From Ischnura elegans (Eukaryota; Arthropoda; Insecta; Odonata; Coenagrionidae), in the NCBI RefSeq assembly GCF_921293095.1, contig NC_060258.1, forward strand, positions 6,524,607 to 6,588,606: a DNA stretch of 64,000 nt, written 5' to 3'. The number at the start of each line of letters is the position of its first letter. The stretch's first letter is position 1. The notes below the pieces were generated by a model. The model saw only the letters and a program-made list of their open reading frames with translations. It ran no database searches and was not told where the DNA came from. Position numbers and translations under genes: made by a program. This document shows positions 1-12,170 of the stretch, one piece after another.

Positions 1-2
1 CT

Positions 3-1133
3 GGCAATTTGGATATTCATGCTAATTTGACAATTGGGAAAGATTTGGCCCTCAAAACTCTTGGTTTAGGAGGGGAAACAAATTGTTCTCATCGGCCCAC
101 CTCCTCCAAGAGTTTAAATAAGCTGATATGTAAAAGAAAAGGGATGAGACAAAACGGAAATGGGCTTTTTAAGGCAAACTTTGGAGGAACAAGGGAGAAG
201 AAAAAAGTGAGTGAAGTGAGGAAAAGCTTCACTGTAGATGGGACATCATGCACAGATAGTTCACACTCAGCAAAGAAACCTTATTCCTGCAATGAATGTG
301 AACAGTCATTTTCTGATAAGAATTGCCTTGTCCGTCACGTTCGCACTCATACGAAGGAGAAACCTTATACTTGCGGTGAATGTGAAAAGTCATTCTCTCG
401 AAAGAGTCACCTTGTCTTACACAATCGGACTCATACGAAGGAGAAACCTTATTCCTGCGGTGAATGTGAAAAGTCTTTCTCTCAAAAGGGCGGCCTAGTC
501 AATCACATTCGGACTCATACGAAGGAGAAACCTTATTCTTGCGGTGAATGTGAAAAGTCTTTCTCTCGAAAGAGTCACCTTGTCCGTCACATTTGGACTC
601 ATACGAAGGTGAAACCTTATTCGTGCGGTGAATGTGAAAAGTCTTTCTCTCGAGAGATTACCCTTGTCCGTCACATTCGGACTCATACGAAGGAGAAACC
701 TTTTTCATGTAACGAATGTGAAAAGTCTTTCTCTGTAAGGGGCAACCTTGTCTGTCACATGAGTATTCATACAAAGGAGAAACCTTATTCCTGTGGTGAA
801 TGTGAAAAGTCTTTCTCTCGAAAGAGTCACCTTGTCCGTCACATTCGGACTCATACGAAAGAGAAACCTTTTTCATGCGAAGAATGTGAAAAGTCTTTCT
901 CTCAAAAGGGTAACCTTATCCTTCACATGATGATTCATACAAAGGAGAAACCTTATTCCTGCGGTGAATTTGAAAAGTCTTTGCCTTTTAGGAGCAACCT
1001 TGTCCGTCATTTGCAGACTCATGCGGAGGAGAAATTTTATTCATGCAATGAATGTGAAAAGTCTTATGCTACCAAACGAAACCTTGTTTTACACTTGCGT
1101 GAACATAGAAAAGAAGCCTTTTTGTTGCATTGA
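3..1133 (+). CDS. C2H2 zinc-finger protein, 3' exon (5' end outside window)
   Basis: The reading frame is open from the left window edge, and the first in-frame ATG is at 144, so this is probably the last exon of a longer gene. About 90 residues of basic, low-complexity sequence precede ten tandem C2H2 fingers of 28 residues (residues about 92-366). Each finger follows C-x2-C-x12-H-x3-H and is joined by THTKEKP-type linkers close to the classical TGEKP linker, which implies sequence-specific DNA binding in the nucleus. Fingers 4 and 7 are nearly identical (SFSRKSHLVRHI), showing recent internal duplication. Finger 9 has Phe in place of its second Cys (GEFEKS) and should not bind zinc normally. 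An eleventh finger lies just downstream in another frame (about 1112-1188, CCIDCEETF...), so a one-base shift cuts it off. No KRAB, ZAD or BTB domain is visible in this exon. The family is certain; the individual gene is not recognised. Confidence 0.85.
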   Translation, partial: GNLDIHANLTIGKDLALKTLGLGGETNCSHRPTSSKSLNKLICKRKGMRQNGNGLFKANFGGTREKKKVSEVRKSFTVDGTSCTDSSHSAKKPYSCNECEQSFSDKNCLVRHVRTHTKEKPYTCGECEKSFSRKSHLVLHNRTHTKEKPYSCGECEKSFSQKGGLVNHIRTHTKEKPYSCGECEKSFSRKSHLVRHIWTHTKVKPYSCGECEKSFSREITLVRHIRTHTKEKPFSCNECEKSFSVRGNLVCHMSIHTKEKPYSCGECEKSFSRKSHLVRHIRTHTKEKPFSCEECEKSFSQKGNLILHMMIHTKEKPYSCGEFEKSLPFRSNLVRHLQTHAEEKFYSCNECEKSYATKRNLVLHLREHRKEAFLLH

Positions 1134-1371
1134 TTGTGAAGAGACTTTCTCTCAATTTATTCATGTTTTCTCTCATTTAAAACTGTGTTAGGTCTTAGTA
1201 GTCTAATTAATTTGTGTTCATTCGTCATCAAGATAAATAATTCTCATTAATACGATAACTGCATGCAAGAATTGCCTCATAATGTTCATATAATGAAATA
1301 ATATTCAATTAGGTTTGTAAGCTAATTTTTTAATGTTCAAGTGAATTTACTCTACTATATTGTCAAGGATC

Positions 1372-1377
1372 AATAAA
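1372..1377 (+). promoter_or_regulatory. Candidate poly(A) signal of the zinc-finger gene
   Basis: AATAAA lies about 240 bases after the stop codon in AT-rich sequence with no other open frame. This fits the 3' end of the upstream exon. Earlier A/T-rich near-matches exist around 1230-1300. Confidence 0.4.
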
Positions 1378-2382
1378 TTATTCAATTATCTTTAACTGCT
1401 ATTTTTAATGGTGGTAAAGTGTTTAAATTTATGTCTCATTTTTCAGTGTACCCCTCCCCTAAATTTATGGTATCCCCCCCCCCAGAAATTTCTCGGAACT
1501 TCCTCCGAACTTATCCACAGAACTTCTCCAGCTAAGGACTTTTCGCGCAAAGGCCCTTCGACTCAAAGGCACGGAGACTCGAAGTATCGGAAACTCTTGT
1601 CTCTTAAAAATCCGGCCTCCGGAAAATCCTGCCTCCGGAGATCCTGCATCCGGAAACCCAGCACACGGAAAACCAGCCCTGAACCCAACCATACCTGGAG
1701 AGCAAGACTTATATACGACTACTGCGGAGGAATACCTACTCCTAGGCAATTGAGGGGAAATGGGTGCTGAGGCACCAATATGGAGTTTGGAGTGAGAAGT
1801 ATTACCATAGTCCTATCACTACTCTCTCTCCCTCCAACACCTCACCCCACTGACTTTCTCCCCTCCATGTTTTCCAATTAATTTCACTCTAATTCGAGTG
1901 ATGCCTTCAACCCAGAAGATTGAGGAGAAAATTCCGGCCTGCACGCTGTTCCCCCCTTATACCCCGAGTAGGATGACAAATGCTTGGCGGAGCTGCTAGT
2001 CAACAGGGGCATATACGCAGCTGACTGAACATCGCCCTTTTTACCCCTCCACTCCTTTGCAAAAACCCTCCCCTCCACCCTGACACGTCGTGGAGTATGC
2101 AAGCCCTCTCTTTTGCTCGGGCGCTCGTGGTGGATGGATGGCGTGACTGACATGGGTGATTTTAGAAAAATTATACAGCTGGTACTTAGTTTGGTAATGT
2201 TTCCTATGGGATCATTAATTATCATTGTTGTTCTCTGTAATTATTCTGATTTTGAATACTTCTACTTTCAATAGACATTGATTCTTTCTGGATGAATTCT
2301 AGATGGAGTCTTTCCCTGAACCACCTTGTGACCGACGACTGGAGTTCCCTATATCTGGGCTTACGTGGACAATCTCCAAGAT
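1378..2382. other. Intergenic, no gene recognised
   Basis: A C-run and CCGGA-rich stretch lies at about 1450-1700 (repeated TCCGGA/CTCCGGA motifs), followed by pyrimidine-rich sequence. Short frames exist on both strands but none resembles a known protein. It may be the tail of an unidentified repeat. Confidence 0.4.
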
Positions 2383-3142
2383 TTAACCCTTTCACTGCTG
2401 TTGAATCTCCGGAAACCTTCTCCTCACATGCGGCGAAAATGTTAAAATGCTCTTCCTGGCCCATGGAACAGGTACCTCCGGGATGGGTGTGGTACACCCT
2501 CCGAAAGGTCGCTAATCCGCGACCCTATCCTCGACGAACTCACCCTCGCAGGACCGTCTCATCGGCCCTACCAGCGGGGGCCCTACCTCCGGAAAAGTGA
2601 CCGCTCTGACTAAAATTTGAAAATCAATCAATCAATCCGATCATCACAAAATTATTGTTTTCATCGCACTCCTGCCAATCAAGCAATCAAGTACGTCTTT
2701 GAACCGTGTTTCTGCGATGAAAAATAACGATTTTGTTAACTTTGCAACAAAACGTGGCTGCGGACCACTGGAAAACTGCCATTATATTAAAGTTAACAAA
2801 ATCGTTATTTTTCATCGCAGAAACACGGTTCAAAGACGTACTTGATTGCGTGATTGGCAGGTGTGCGATGAAAACAATTATTTTGTGACTATCGGATTGA
2901 TTGATTGACTTTCAAATTGTATTCAGAGCGGTCACTTTTCCGGAGGTAGGGCCCCCGCTGGTAGGGCCGATGAGACGGCCCTGCGTTGGTGAGTTCGTCG
3001 AGGAAAGGGTCCTGGATTAGTGGGTCCCTTCGAAGTGCTTCGGCGAAAGTGCTGACCGCATGGCAGGGAGGAAGAAAAAGTACGTCCACCGCAGTCTACC
3101 GTGCGGACGTACTAGGTACGTCCACAGCAGTGAAAGGGTTAA
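2383..3142. mobile_element. piggyBac-type palindromic MITE, TTAA target duplication
   Basis: The element is bounded by TTAA at 2383-2386 and 3139-3142 and has inverted ends starting CCCTTTCACTGCTG. The two halves (about 2387-2745 and 2795-3138) are reverse complements over most of their length with scattered mismatches, leaving a spacer of about 50 bp, so a transcript could fold into one long hairpin. There is no transposase frame, so it is non-autonomous. TTAA duplication with CCC ends is the hallmark of the piggyBac superfamily. The CCCTTTC terminus matches that of the PB2 element at 28.1-32.8 kb, so a PB2-like transposase may have moved it (inference). Confidence 0.85.
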
Positions 3143-5278
3143 CGACGTAACGCTACATTGATATTAAAGTCATTCATTTCAACACTTTTGATAGAAGTTT
3201 GAGGCACTTAAGCTCAAGAATGATTTTCTGTGGCATTAATTCTAATTGTATGATTAAATAATATTTGTTTGTCTGATTGATGTTAATTCATGTAGTGCTT
3301 CTATGTACTTTTTATGAAAATTTCAAGTTAATGATAATGTACGATTGATTAAGAGAGATCTAAAGTATATAATAAGTATACTAGAGGGCTAACGTCATAG
3401 GAGGGAATCGTATTTGCTGATTTAATTCTGAAAGAGCCGATAAATGGCCTCGGAGTTGCGAGCAAGAGGCGAGAGATCCATCGTTCAAGGTCGTTCCAGT
3501 TCCCTCTCTTCTTTCCCTTCCTTCCCTCCCTCTCCTCTTCCTAACTCTCCGTCCGTCTCCATCACCTCCGGCTGAGGGAAGACGATCTTCGCCTCGGACC
3601 GAGAGAATAGTCTAATTGTCTCTCTCCTGCCAGCATGCGGAATCGGGACCTTGCGGCAGGGTCCTATTAGAGGGGTTCTTTCACGTGTGTCGAGCTGCGT
3701 CCTCCGCGAATCCATCGATCTTCTCTTCTGCTTGCCTTTCCCCATTATCACTTTTACCCATTAACACAAAAGTTTTACAGCATGCAGCTGTGAACAAGTG
3801 TTGAAACGGTCACATGGACGTCAATGATCGTAGTCTGAATGCCTGTCAGAAGACGGAGGGAATTTTCAGGGGGCCTTGGGCCCTATAAATATATATTCAT
3901 AAACTAAACGAATAGACTTTCAAGTTAATAGCGTTAGGAAAATATTCACTCAACCACCACAGATTATGACGAATTTGTGAGAAGAGATATGCTCGAATAT
4001 CGAATGGAGGTTGGTGGGGTTTTCATATTCAGCATGCGTCCATATATGCGTCCAATAATTTGCGTCCATAATGATTCGGTTGACAAAGTATTGCAGCCTC
4101 TCTCAATGCGGTGCTGGAAAATAGGCGTAATTGAGATGTAATATCGCCAATGGTATTTTGTCGGAAGACGTGGTACTGAGTCGCATTGTGAAAATTAAAG
4201 GGGCACAATTAAAGAACGCAATTAAATATTATCCGTGGGCAGGTCTCTGGACAAAATATTAATATTCCTGAATAGGGGAGGGCGGAGAGGTCATTATAGA
4301 TGGCGAGGTTATTAAAGGGCAGGCAAAAACCTAATAAATTTGGAAAAGAAAAAATGGGAGAGAGCGTGAGTAGGTTAGAGAGTTTCGGTGTCCACTTGAG
4401 GGATTAGCGAGTGTCGGTGGTAAAGGAAGGGTCGGGAACTTACATAGGGTAACGACGCGATAGTATAGCGGTGGTGCTCAACAGGGAGTAGAAGGGAGAG
4501 GAATGAAAAACAACGGGAAATCAAAATGGTGCGAGAAGGCGCCGCACAGTGGTGCGGATCCGGAAAAATATAGGCAAAATTACAATTTTTTTACCTTTAG
4601 GAACCCTCTTTTATTATCAGAGTTATGTTGCAATATGTCTGGAGCACCACTCTTCATGCTTATTTTTTATTAAAGAAATTTAACTTATATATTGTAACTC
4701 CACCGTGCGGGGCACATTCGGGGAAGGGGAATTGGAGGGCAAAAGGGGAGGGCAGAGGTGTAGCGAGGATATTCCGTGCACTTGGGGCGAAGGAATGGAA
4801 TTTTGGGAAAGGGCAGGAGAGAGAAATTTAGGGGTGATGAGACCTGAGACAGTAGCGTTCGGATAAAGAAAGCCGTTCGACTGCGTAGTTCGCTCAACAT
4901 AAATTTAATGAGTTTTAAATATGATTATTTACAAATACAAGCAAATCAATAGCAAATGTAACAATTAAATTCTTCTCTGTGAATTCAATGAAATACAACG
5001 CATAATTCACTATGCTGCACAACAGAAAAATTTCATTCCTTAACCTAAACCCAAAAAAAAATCACGCTACACGTTTTCACATTCATAACCCATACAAAAA
5101 CCACAAGAAAATGGGACAAATAAAAAAAAAAGAAACGGGGGGAATGGAAATATGAAACGAAATAGATATTGCAATGAAGTTCACACTGTTATAGGGGGAA
5201 GTGCTGTCCTCTTCTCTACTTGTGCGGGGGGAAACTTTAAAATCATTTTTAATGAATTTTCTTCTTGACTTGGTGAAG
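3143..5278. other. Intergenic, no gene recognised
   Basis: The stretch is mixed AT-rich sequence with a pyrimidine-rich patch (about 3490-3560) and a G-rich patch (about 4700-4830). No convincing coding region, RNA gene or paired repeat ends were seen. Confidence 0.4.
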
Positions 5279-6024
5279 TGGGAATTTTCTTCTGTTCCTT
5301 GAGGGGGGGGATTGGGATTTCGTGGCTTTTTCTCTTAGAGATTGTTGAATTTTCGGGGCTCTCGATCGGCTGATCGTGGCGATTCCGTTCCGTGTCGTAG
5401 GCTGCTCTGCGTCATCTCTGGCAGGTTCACGAGTGGGAGATGGCCTCTATGCGGCAGTTGGGAGATCCTTTCATCGGCACCACGAGTCTACCGTACAACT
5501 CCTACTCGCATTGGGCACCCTCTCTCTCTCTCTCGGGATCTCTCCACCAACTTTGTCTTCTCTGCCTCCCCACACTCCGCCTACTCTTAGGAGCGTTTTT
5601 TGTTACTTGGGACCGCCAAAAAAATAGAAGCCCTTTTTCTCCGGTGCACCACGTTATAGCCACTGAGGGGAGGAAACACTAGGGAGGGGGGGGTCAGGGG
5701 AAAAAAAGTATGATGCACTTGGGGCTGGACGGCCACTTCACCAAGGACACGGGGGAGGGGAAAAACCACGTTCTTCTTCGTCTTAATCGTTCGATTTGCA
5801 CACTTTAGGAGGGGGAAGGGGAGAGCATTACACATCATTGTGGGGAGGAAAATAGGAAAACATCAAATGGTGACACAATGATTCATAACACACACTCAAA
5901 AACCCTCTTCCACTCACTCACACGTTCATACGAACACATATCTAAAGAAAAAAAACGGCCTTCCTTTACCTCGCACTCTCGTCTCATGCGTCACTATGTA
6001 AGCGGGCAGAATGCACCGGTTACA
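5279..6024 (-). repeat. LTR (3' LTR in element orientation)
   Basis: This is the left copy of the long terminal repeat; the TG...CA-type ends match the copy at 7963. It contains a CT microsatellite and G-runs. A purine-rich stretch on the minus strand just inside the element (about 6025-6045) fits a polypurine tract. Confidence 0.8.
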
Positions 6025-6214
6025 TATGCCCTCTCAAAAGGAGGGAATACGGGGAGCGTATTTACGAAAAAAAATATACAGGCAAACCGCCCACAAAAAA
6101 TCGCGATTCGCGAGGCGAACGCCCTCCTACTCAGGCGGAGCAACGCACAGTTAACAATGGCGGAATACAAAACATCGCCTAGGGAACGCGTCTGGCAAAG
6201 AAAATAAAATAAAA

Positions 6215-6715
6215 TTAAATCTCGGACATGTATGGAATTAGATTCCCGAAATTGTACGGACCTATCAATCCGCCGTCTTCTCCTTCCAACTCGACAGCAT
6301 TTGGGGCAACGATACGGCGAATGACATATGGTCCGCTGCACAATGGGAAAAAATAACATTGGGCTGATTTACAACAGCGCGCGTAATAGTTGCACATTCC
6401 AAGGAGTGCACGAAGGCTCCGAACGTTTTTCGGCTGTTCGCAATCCACTATCGCCTTCACCTTGTCTGGGTTGGCCTTCGTTCCCTTAGTATCGATAACG
6501 TATCCCAAAAAATGGATTTCTTTCCTGAGGAAATTAGATTTCGTTATATTTAACCTTAAGTTTGCTTTCTCGAAACGGTTGAAGACCTCCCTGATACCTT
6601 TTTGAAGCATACTTTCAATATGTGGACATAAATGGAGCCTCTCCTTCTCCTCATGATTCAATACGTGGGCTGGGATCCTTCCTACCCGTAGTGTTGATAA
6701 AATGGGGACTTCCAC
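6215..6715 (-). pseudogene. Reverse transcriptase fragment of the LTR fossil
   Basis: The minus strand encodes a stretch typical of the C-terminal part of Ty3/gypsy reverse transcriptase. Recognisable features are the region around FLGYVID, the KANPDKVKAI segment and the ALLGMCNYYAR segment. Only this portion of pol is present. It is a fossil within the broken element. Confidence 0.7.
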
Positions 6716-7056
6716 TCTTATGCTCGCTGGGTTCAGGTGGGGGAAGTCGCTCGACCCAAACTCCGTAAGTTTTCCGCCCGCGGAGGTGGTAAGGAAAAAT
6801 CCATAAGATATTGGGGCATATTATCCTCATTCCAATTCCCTTCGCCCCTTTCTCTCTCATTTCCCTCCTGTCTCTCGGCTTGAGTCTGCCCTCCTCCTCG
6901 GTTTCCACCGTGGTGCCATGAGCTAAACCCCCTGCGTGACGGATTTCTTATCGCGCTTACGTTAGGGTGGGTCTCTTCTGCCCTTCTAAATGATTTTGGG
7001 ACTGGTCAAATCGTCCGAGCATAATTAAGAGCTTGCCGTAAGTGGCAACTTCCAAA

Positions 7057-7776
7057 CTACGGAGCAAATCCTGAACATACGGAATGTCTTACCAATAATG
7101 CCACCATTTCCTCCTCATTCTCCGGCGGCTCACACAGTTTGATCGCTGCGATTTTCCGGGTCGCGTACTCTTGCATGATACTTCCCGGCGTCCTCCTGTA
7201 CATTCCCGACACAACTTTAATTTTATAATTTATCCGATGCTCTTTACTCCAATACCGCGCGACAAATAGTTGTTTGAATACTTCCATCTCCTCCGGAAAA
7301 GGAAAAATTGTATCTGCCCATCCCTTTGCCCTTTCATCCAACATCTGATAGAAAAACCGTGATCGTATCTCGGGCGGGATGGCGTGAACGGAATAATAGT
7401 TTTCAACTCCCCTCATAAATGCTATGGGGTGTTCATGTGGTTTGCCACGGAATTGTAAATTAGCCGGGGGACTCGGAAAATTAGTCGAAGAACCCGTACC
7501 GCCTACCTTCATTCGACGGATCCCCGCTACCTCTTCGGCAAGATATTTAATTCTTTTTTCGTGGTGGATCTTCTCCTCCTGTACATCTCGGGAAATTATT
7601 ACAACTTGCTCCCTTACAACCTCTACCTTCTCGCTTACTTCCCTTTTTACCTCCTGAACGCGTTCGTCCACTATTTCCCCAATTCCTTCAATCTTCCCAT
7701 TAATTGCCTCCAACTTCCCTTCTAGTTTCCACCTTTCATCTTTCTCAGTATCGAAACGCTCTTTCATATCCTTCAT
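7057..7776 (-). pseudogene. gag-like fragment of the LTR fossil
   Basis: A Lys/Glu-rich coiled-coil N-terminal half is followed by a retrotransposon gag-type region with an FRGKPHEHPIAFM segment and a W-rich part (GWADTIFPF). It lies upstream of the reverse transcriptase fragment in element orientation, as expected. It is part of the broken element. Confidence 0.6.
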
Positions 7777-7962
7777 TATTCGTTCGAATTTCTCGTCAAG
7801 TTTCCCCTCTAGTCTTTCAAATTTCTTGATATCCTCCTTTCTATCTCGCTCAGCTTTTTCAAATCTCTCATCAAGTCTTTCCTCAGCTCTTCCGAATCTC
7901 TCGTCAAATTTCTCCTCTAGTCTTTCAAATTTATTTGGAATTGGAATTTGGAATTATATTAT

Positions 7963-8703
7963 TGGGAATTTTCTTCTGTTCCTTGAGGGGGGGATTGGGA
8001 TTTCGTGGCCTTTTCTCTTAGAGATTGTTGAATTTTCGGGGCTCTCGATCGGCTGATCGTGGCGATTCCGTTCCGTGGCGTAGGCTGCTCTGCGTCATCT
8101 CTGGCAGGTTCACGAGTGAAAGATGGCCTCTATGCGGCAGTTGGGAGATCCTTTCATCGGCACCACGAGTCTACCGTACAACTCCTACTCGCATTGGGCA
8201 CCCTCTCTCTCTCTCTCGGGATCTCTCCACCAACTTTGTCTTCTCTGCCTCCCCACACTCCGCCTACTCTTAGGAGCGTTTTTTTCACTTGGAACCGCCA
8301 AAAAAATAGAAGCCCTTTTCCTCCGGTGCAGCACGTTATATAGCCATTGAGGGGAGGAAACACCAGGGAGGGAGGGGTCAGGGGAAAGAAAGGGATGATG
8401 CACTTTGGGCTGGACGGTCACTTCACCAAGGACACGGGGGGGGGACCACGTTTTTCTTCGTCTTAATAGTTCGACTTGAATACTTTAGGAGGGGGAGGGG
8501 AGAGCATTATACATCAATGTGGGGAGGAAAATAGGGAAACATCAAACGGGAACACAATGATTCATAATACACACTCAAAAACCCTCTTACACTCACTGAC
8601 ACATTCATACGAACACATATCTGAAGAAAAAAAACTGCCTTCCTTTACCTCGCACTCCCGTCTCATGCGTCACTATGTAAGCGGGCAAAATGCACCGGTT
8701 ACA
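7963..8703 (-). repeat. LTR (5' LTR in element orientation)
   Basis: This is the right copy of the LTR. It is highly similar to 5279-6024 with scattered small differences. The minisatellite begins directly after it. Confidence 0.8.
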
Positions 8704-10770
8704 GTACGTTCTCCTCCTTAGTTTCTTTTTCCTCCTTATTTCGTTTGCCTTCTTAGTACGTTTTCCTCTTAGTACTTTTTCATCCTTAGTACGTTTTTCT
8801 CATTAGTTCTTTTTCCATCTATTAGGCTTTCCTCCTTAGTTTTTTTTCCTCCTTAGTTCATTTTATTCCTTAGTACTTTTTTCCTCCACAGTTCTTTTTT
8901 CTTTTCTTACGTTTTCTTCTTAGTTCTATTTCCTCCTTAGTTCTTTTTCCTCTTAGTTCGTTTTCGTCCTTAGTACGTTTTCCTCTTTCAATCGTTTTCC
9001 TCCATTGTACCTTTTCCTCCTTAGATCGTGTTCCTCCTCAGTTCTTTTTCCTCATTAGTTCCTTTTCCTCCTTACTAGGTTTACCTCCTTAGTACGTTTT
9101 CCTCCTTTGTTTATTTTTCTCCTTAGTACGTTTTCCTTATGTGTTCTTTATCCTTCTATTCCATTCTCCTCCTTAGTTCTTTTTCCTCCTTAGTTCTTTT
9201 TCCTCCTTATTTCGTTTTCTTCCTTAATACATTTTCCTCCTTAAATCGTTTTCCTCCTTTGTGCGTTTTTCTCCTTAGTTCTTGTTCCTCCTTAGTTCTT
9301 TTTCCTCCTTAGTACGTTTTCCTCCTTAGTTCTTTTTCCTCCTTAGTACGTTTACTTCCTCCTTAGTTCTTTTCTTCCTTAGTTTTTTTTCCTCTTTAGT
9401 ACGTTTTCCTCCTTATATCGTTTTCCTCCATACTACCATTTACTCCTTAGAACGTTCTCCTCCTTAGTTCTTTTCCTCCCTTGTATTTTTCCTCCTTAGT
9501 ACATTTTCCTCCTTATATCGTTTTTCTCCATAGAACGTTTTCCTCCTTAGTACGTTTTTCTCCCAAGTACTTCGTCCTCCTTAGTTCATTTTCCTCCTTA
9601 GTTGTTTTTCCTGCTTAGTACGTTTTCCTCCTTTGAGCATTTACCTCTTTTGTTTTTTTTTCCTCCTTAGTTCGTTTTCCCCCTTAGTGATTTTTCCTCT
9701 TTAGTTCGTTTTCTTTTTTTGTTCTTATTTCTCCTTAGTTCGTATTCCTCCTTAGTACGTTATACTCTTTAGTTGTTTTTCCTCCTAAGTACGATTTCCT
9801 CCATACTACATTTTCCTCCATAGTTCATTTTCCTCCTTAGTACATTCTCCTCCTTAGCTTCTTTTTCCTCCTTAGTACGTTTTCCTCCTTAGTTCATTAT
9901 CCTCCTTTGTACTTTTTACACCTTAAATAGTTTTCCTCCATTGCATGTTTTCCACCTTAAATCGTTCCCTCCATAGTACGTTTTTTTACTAGTACGTTTT
10001 CCTCCTTATTTCGTTTTCCTCCTTAGTTCTTCTCCTCGTTTGGTCATTTTCCTCCTTAGTACGTTTTCCTCCTTGGTACGTTTTTCTCCTTCGTTCGTTT
10101 TCCTCCTTAGTGCGTTTTCCTCCTTAGTACGTTTTCCCCCTTAGTTCTTTTTCATCCTTAGTAAGTTTTTCTCATCAGTTCTTTTTCCTTCTATTAAGTT
10201 TTCCTCCTTAATTCTTTTTCCTCCTTAGTACGTTTTCCTCCAAAGTTCTTTTTTATTTTTTTAACGTTTTATCCTTAGATCTTTTTCCTCCTGAGTTTTT
10301 TTCCTCTTTAGAACGTTTTCCTACTTAAATCGTTTTCTTCCATAGTACGTTTTCTTCCATAGTTCTTTTCCCTCCTTAGTTCTTTTCCCTCCTTAGTTCT
10401 TTTTCTTCCTTAGTTCTTTTTCCTCCTTAGTTCGTTTTCGTCCTTAGTACGTTTTCCTAATGAAATCGTTTTCCTCCTTAGTACATTTTCCTCCTTCTTT
10501 CGTGTTCCTTTTTAGTTCTTTTATCCTCATTAGTTACTTTTCGTCCTTAGTAGGTTTACCTCCTTAGTACGTTTTCCTTCTTAGTTCATTTTTCTCCTTA
10601 GTACTTTTTTCTTTTTAATTCTTTATCCTTCTATTACATTTCCCTCCTTAGTTATTTTTCCTCCTAATTCGTTATCCTCCTTAATACGTTTTCTCCTTAA
10701 ATCGTTTTCCTCCATAGTACGTTTTGCATTTTAAAATGCATTCCTTCATAGTGCAATTTCTTCCTTATAA
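8704..10770. repeat. Minisatellite, about 17-bp unit TTTTCCTCCTTAGTNCK
   Basis: About 2.07 kb of tandem, imperfect units in which TTTTCCTCCTTAG is followed by TACG or TTCT, giving on the order of 120 copies. Both spellings recur throughout, with frequent point changes and small indels, so the array is not freshly expanded. The strand is strongly pyrimidine-biased. It starts immediately after the LTR at 8703. No coding potential was seen. Confidence 0.9.
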
Positions 10771-12170
10771 CATTTATCCGAGTCACACGTGTGCAAGTGC
10801 CGCTCCTGCATTACCTCCGTTTTAGTGTGTAATTCTTTGCGTACCTGACGTTGCAAGTGTCAGGAACGTGCGTGAATGTGTCCGCTTCCGCCCACTGTGA
10901 GAATCACCCAGATCCGTCCATTTTTGGCTTTTTTGTGGCGTTTTCGGTGTTTGCCATCTTGCCGCCGCCGTCAATTTTCAAAGTCCCCCCACCCCTTGGG
11001 GTTGGCTTTGCCCACCAAGTGCTTTTGTGTGCCCGTAGTTCTTCACGTTCTACTGCCCCCTGGAAGTTTCGTTTTCGTGAGTGCATTTTTCATCCAGTTT
11101 CAAGTGTTACAAGTTTTCAGTTTATCGGAGTATGTTTTTTGTTATATCGTCATTTTTTCTTAAAAATCCGTCCTGATCGAGTTTGATCAGTGATACGGAG
11201 GTGTTCCTTCATTAAATTACATCCTGTTGAAGTGATTCTGTGCCCTAGTTTTGTTTATTTTCACAGTTTTGTTTTACGCGTTCGCACACGTGGGGAGTGT
11301 CGAACGTGATCTAATTATACGTTTTTTTACAAATAAGTACATTTCCGTATTCTCTATCTATTGCGGACTATTAGTGTTTCTTAATTTTACTGTTTTGTGT
11401 TCTATTTGTCTCGGAATTCGAGATATTAACGTCGTTATTGAACTTTTTCTCAGTTAAGGCGATCGTCATTTGTAGGAAGGGGAGGACGGAGAAGAAAGAA
11501 GAGGAAAGAGAAGGAAGGGGAGGAGGGAGAAGGAAGGGGATGAGGGAGAAGGAAGGGGAAGAGGGAGAAGGAAGGACAGGAGGGAGAAGGACTTTAGACT
11601 TTTTATTGGTTTTACCTGGCCCGGATGAGGCCACAATCCGGCCCCGTCTTCCCCCGGGACAGGGGTTTTTTTACAAAGTGTAGTAGATGGTAAGTATATA
11701 TTCAACATAAATATCATCGTGACTCGGCTCGCCGGCCGAAGTCTAATATTTCCAAGAAATTGAGGATAAATAGACATAAAGTAGTATTAAAAACATCTGG
11801 TGTAAGTAGAAGTACAGAAAATATTTGGAGGTTGTGAAAGTTGCGTATTAATTACCGTAATATAAGATTACTAGCCAAAATGAAGAAAGCTTAACAGGTT
11901 GTTTATGTAGTTTAAATGCAAGAACAAAAATAACGGAATTTACTAGACGATAGATATAGATCAATAAAATTAATTGCTCAATGACTGATACAAGCACTAT
12001 GAGGGTACCTGATCAGGAAATGTTTTCCGAAGCCATTGCTTAAGAGAAATCATTTTGGCATTTTCAGGTAAGGGTCGATCGTCATAAGGAATGTGAGAAA
12101 TAATAGATATAAGCGTCTTATATAATGCCAGAGGATCAATCTCATTAGTTTAGAGGTAGTCTTTCACTTC
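10771..12170. other. Non-coding, with a purine-rich simple repeat
   Basis: A GC-richer block (about 10780-11120) is followed by a GGAAGGGGA/GAGGGAGAA purine tract (about 11473-11590) and a short GC-rich segment (about 11610-11665). Overlapping frames of about 100 residues in 10851-11186 are not similar to anything I recognise and look like chance. Confidence 0.4.

Larger units (their letters stand above)
5279..8703 (-). mobile_element. LTR retrotransposon fossil, Ty3/gypsy type (broken)
   Basis: Two direct repeats of about 745 bp (5279-6024 and 7963-8703), each starting TGGGAA and ending GTTACA on the plus strand, flank a 1.9 kb interior. Read on the minus strand, the interior carries a gag-like region followed by a small part of a reverse transcriptase, the order expected of Ty3/gypsy. 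Protease, RNase H and integrase were not found. The interior is far shorter than normal and the copy is clearly broken with several breaks. The LTRs are still easily aligned, so the insertion is of moderate age. No clear target-site duplication was seen. Confidence 0.8.

Noticed and set aside
5342-5838. Several 80-residue frames repeated at 8025-8421
   Set aside because: They lie in the two LTR copies and recur only because the LTRs are duplicates.
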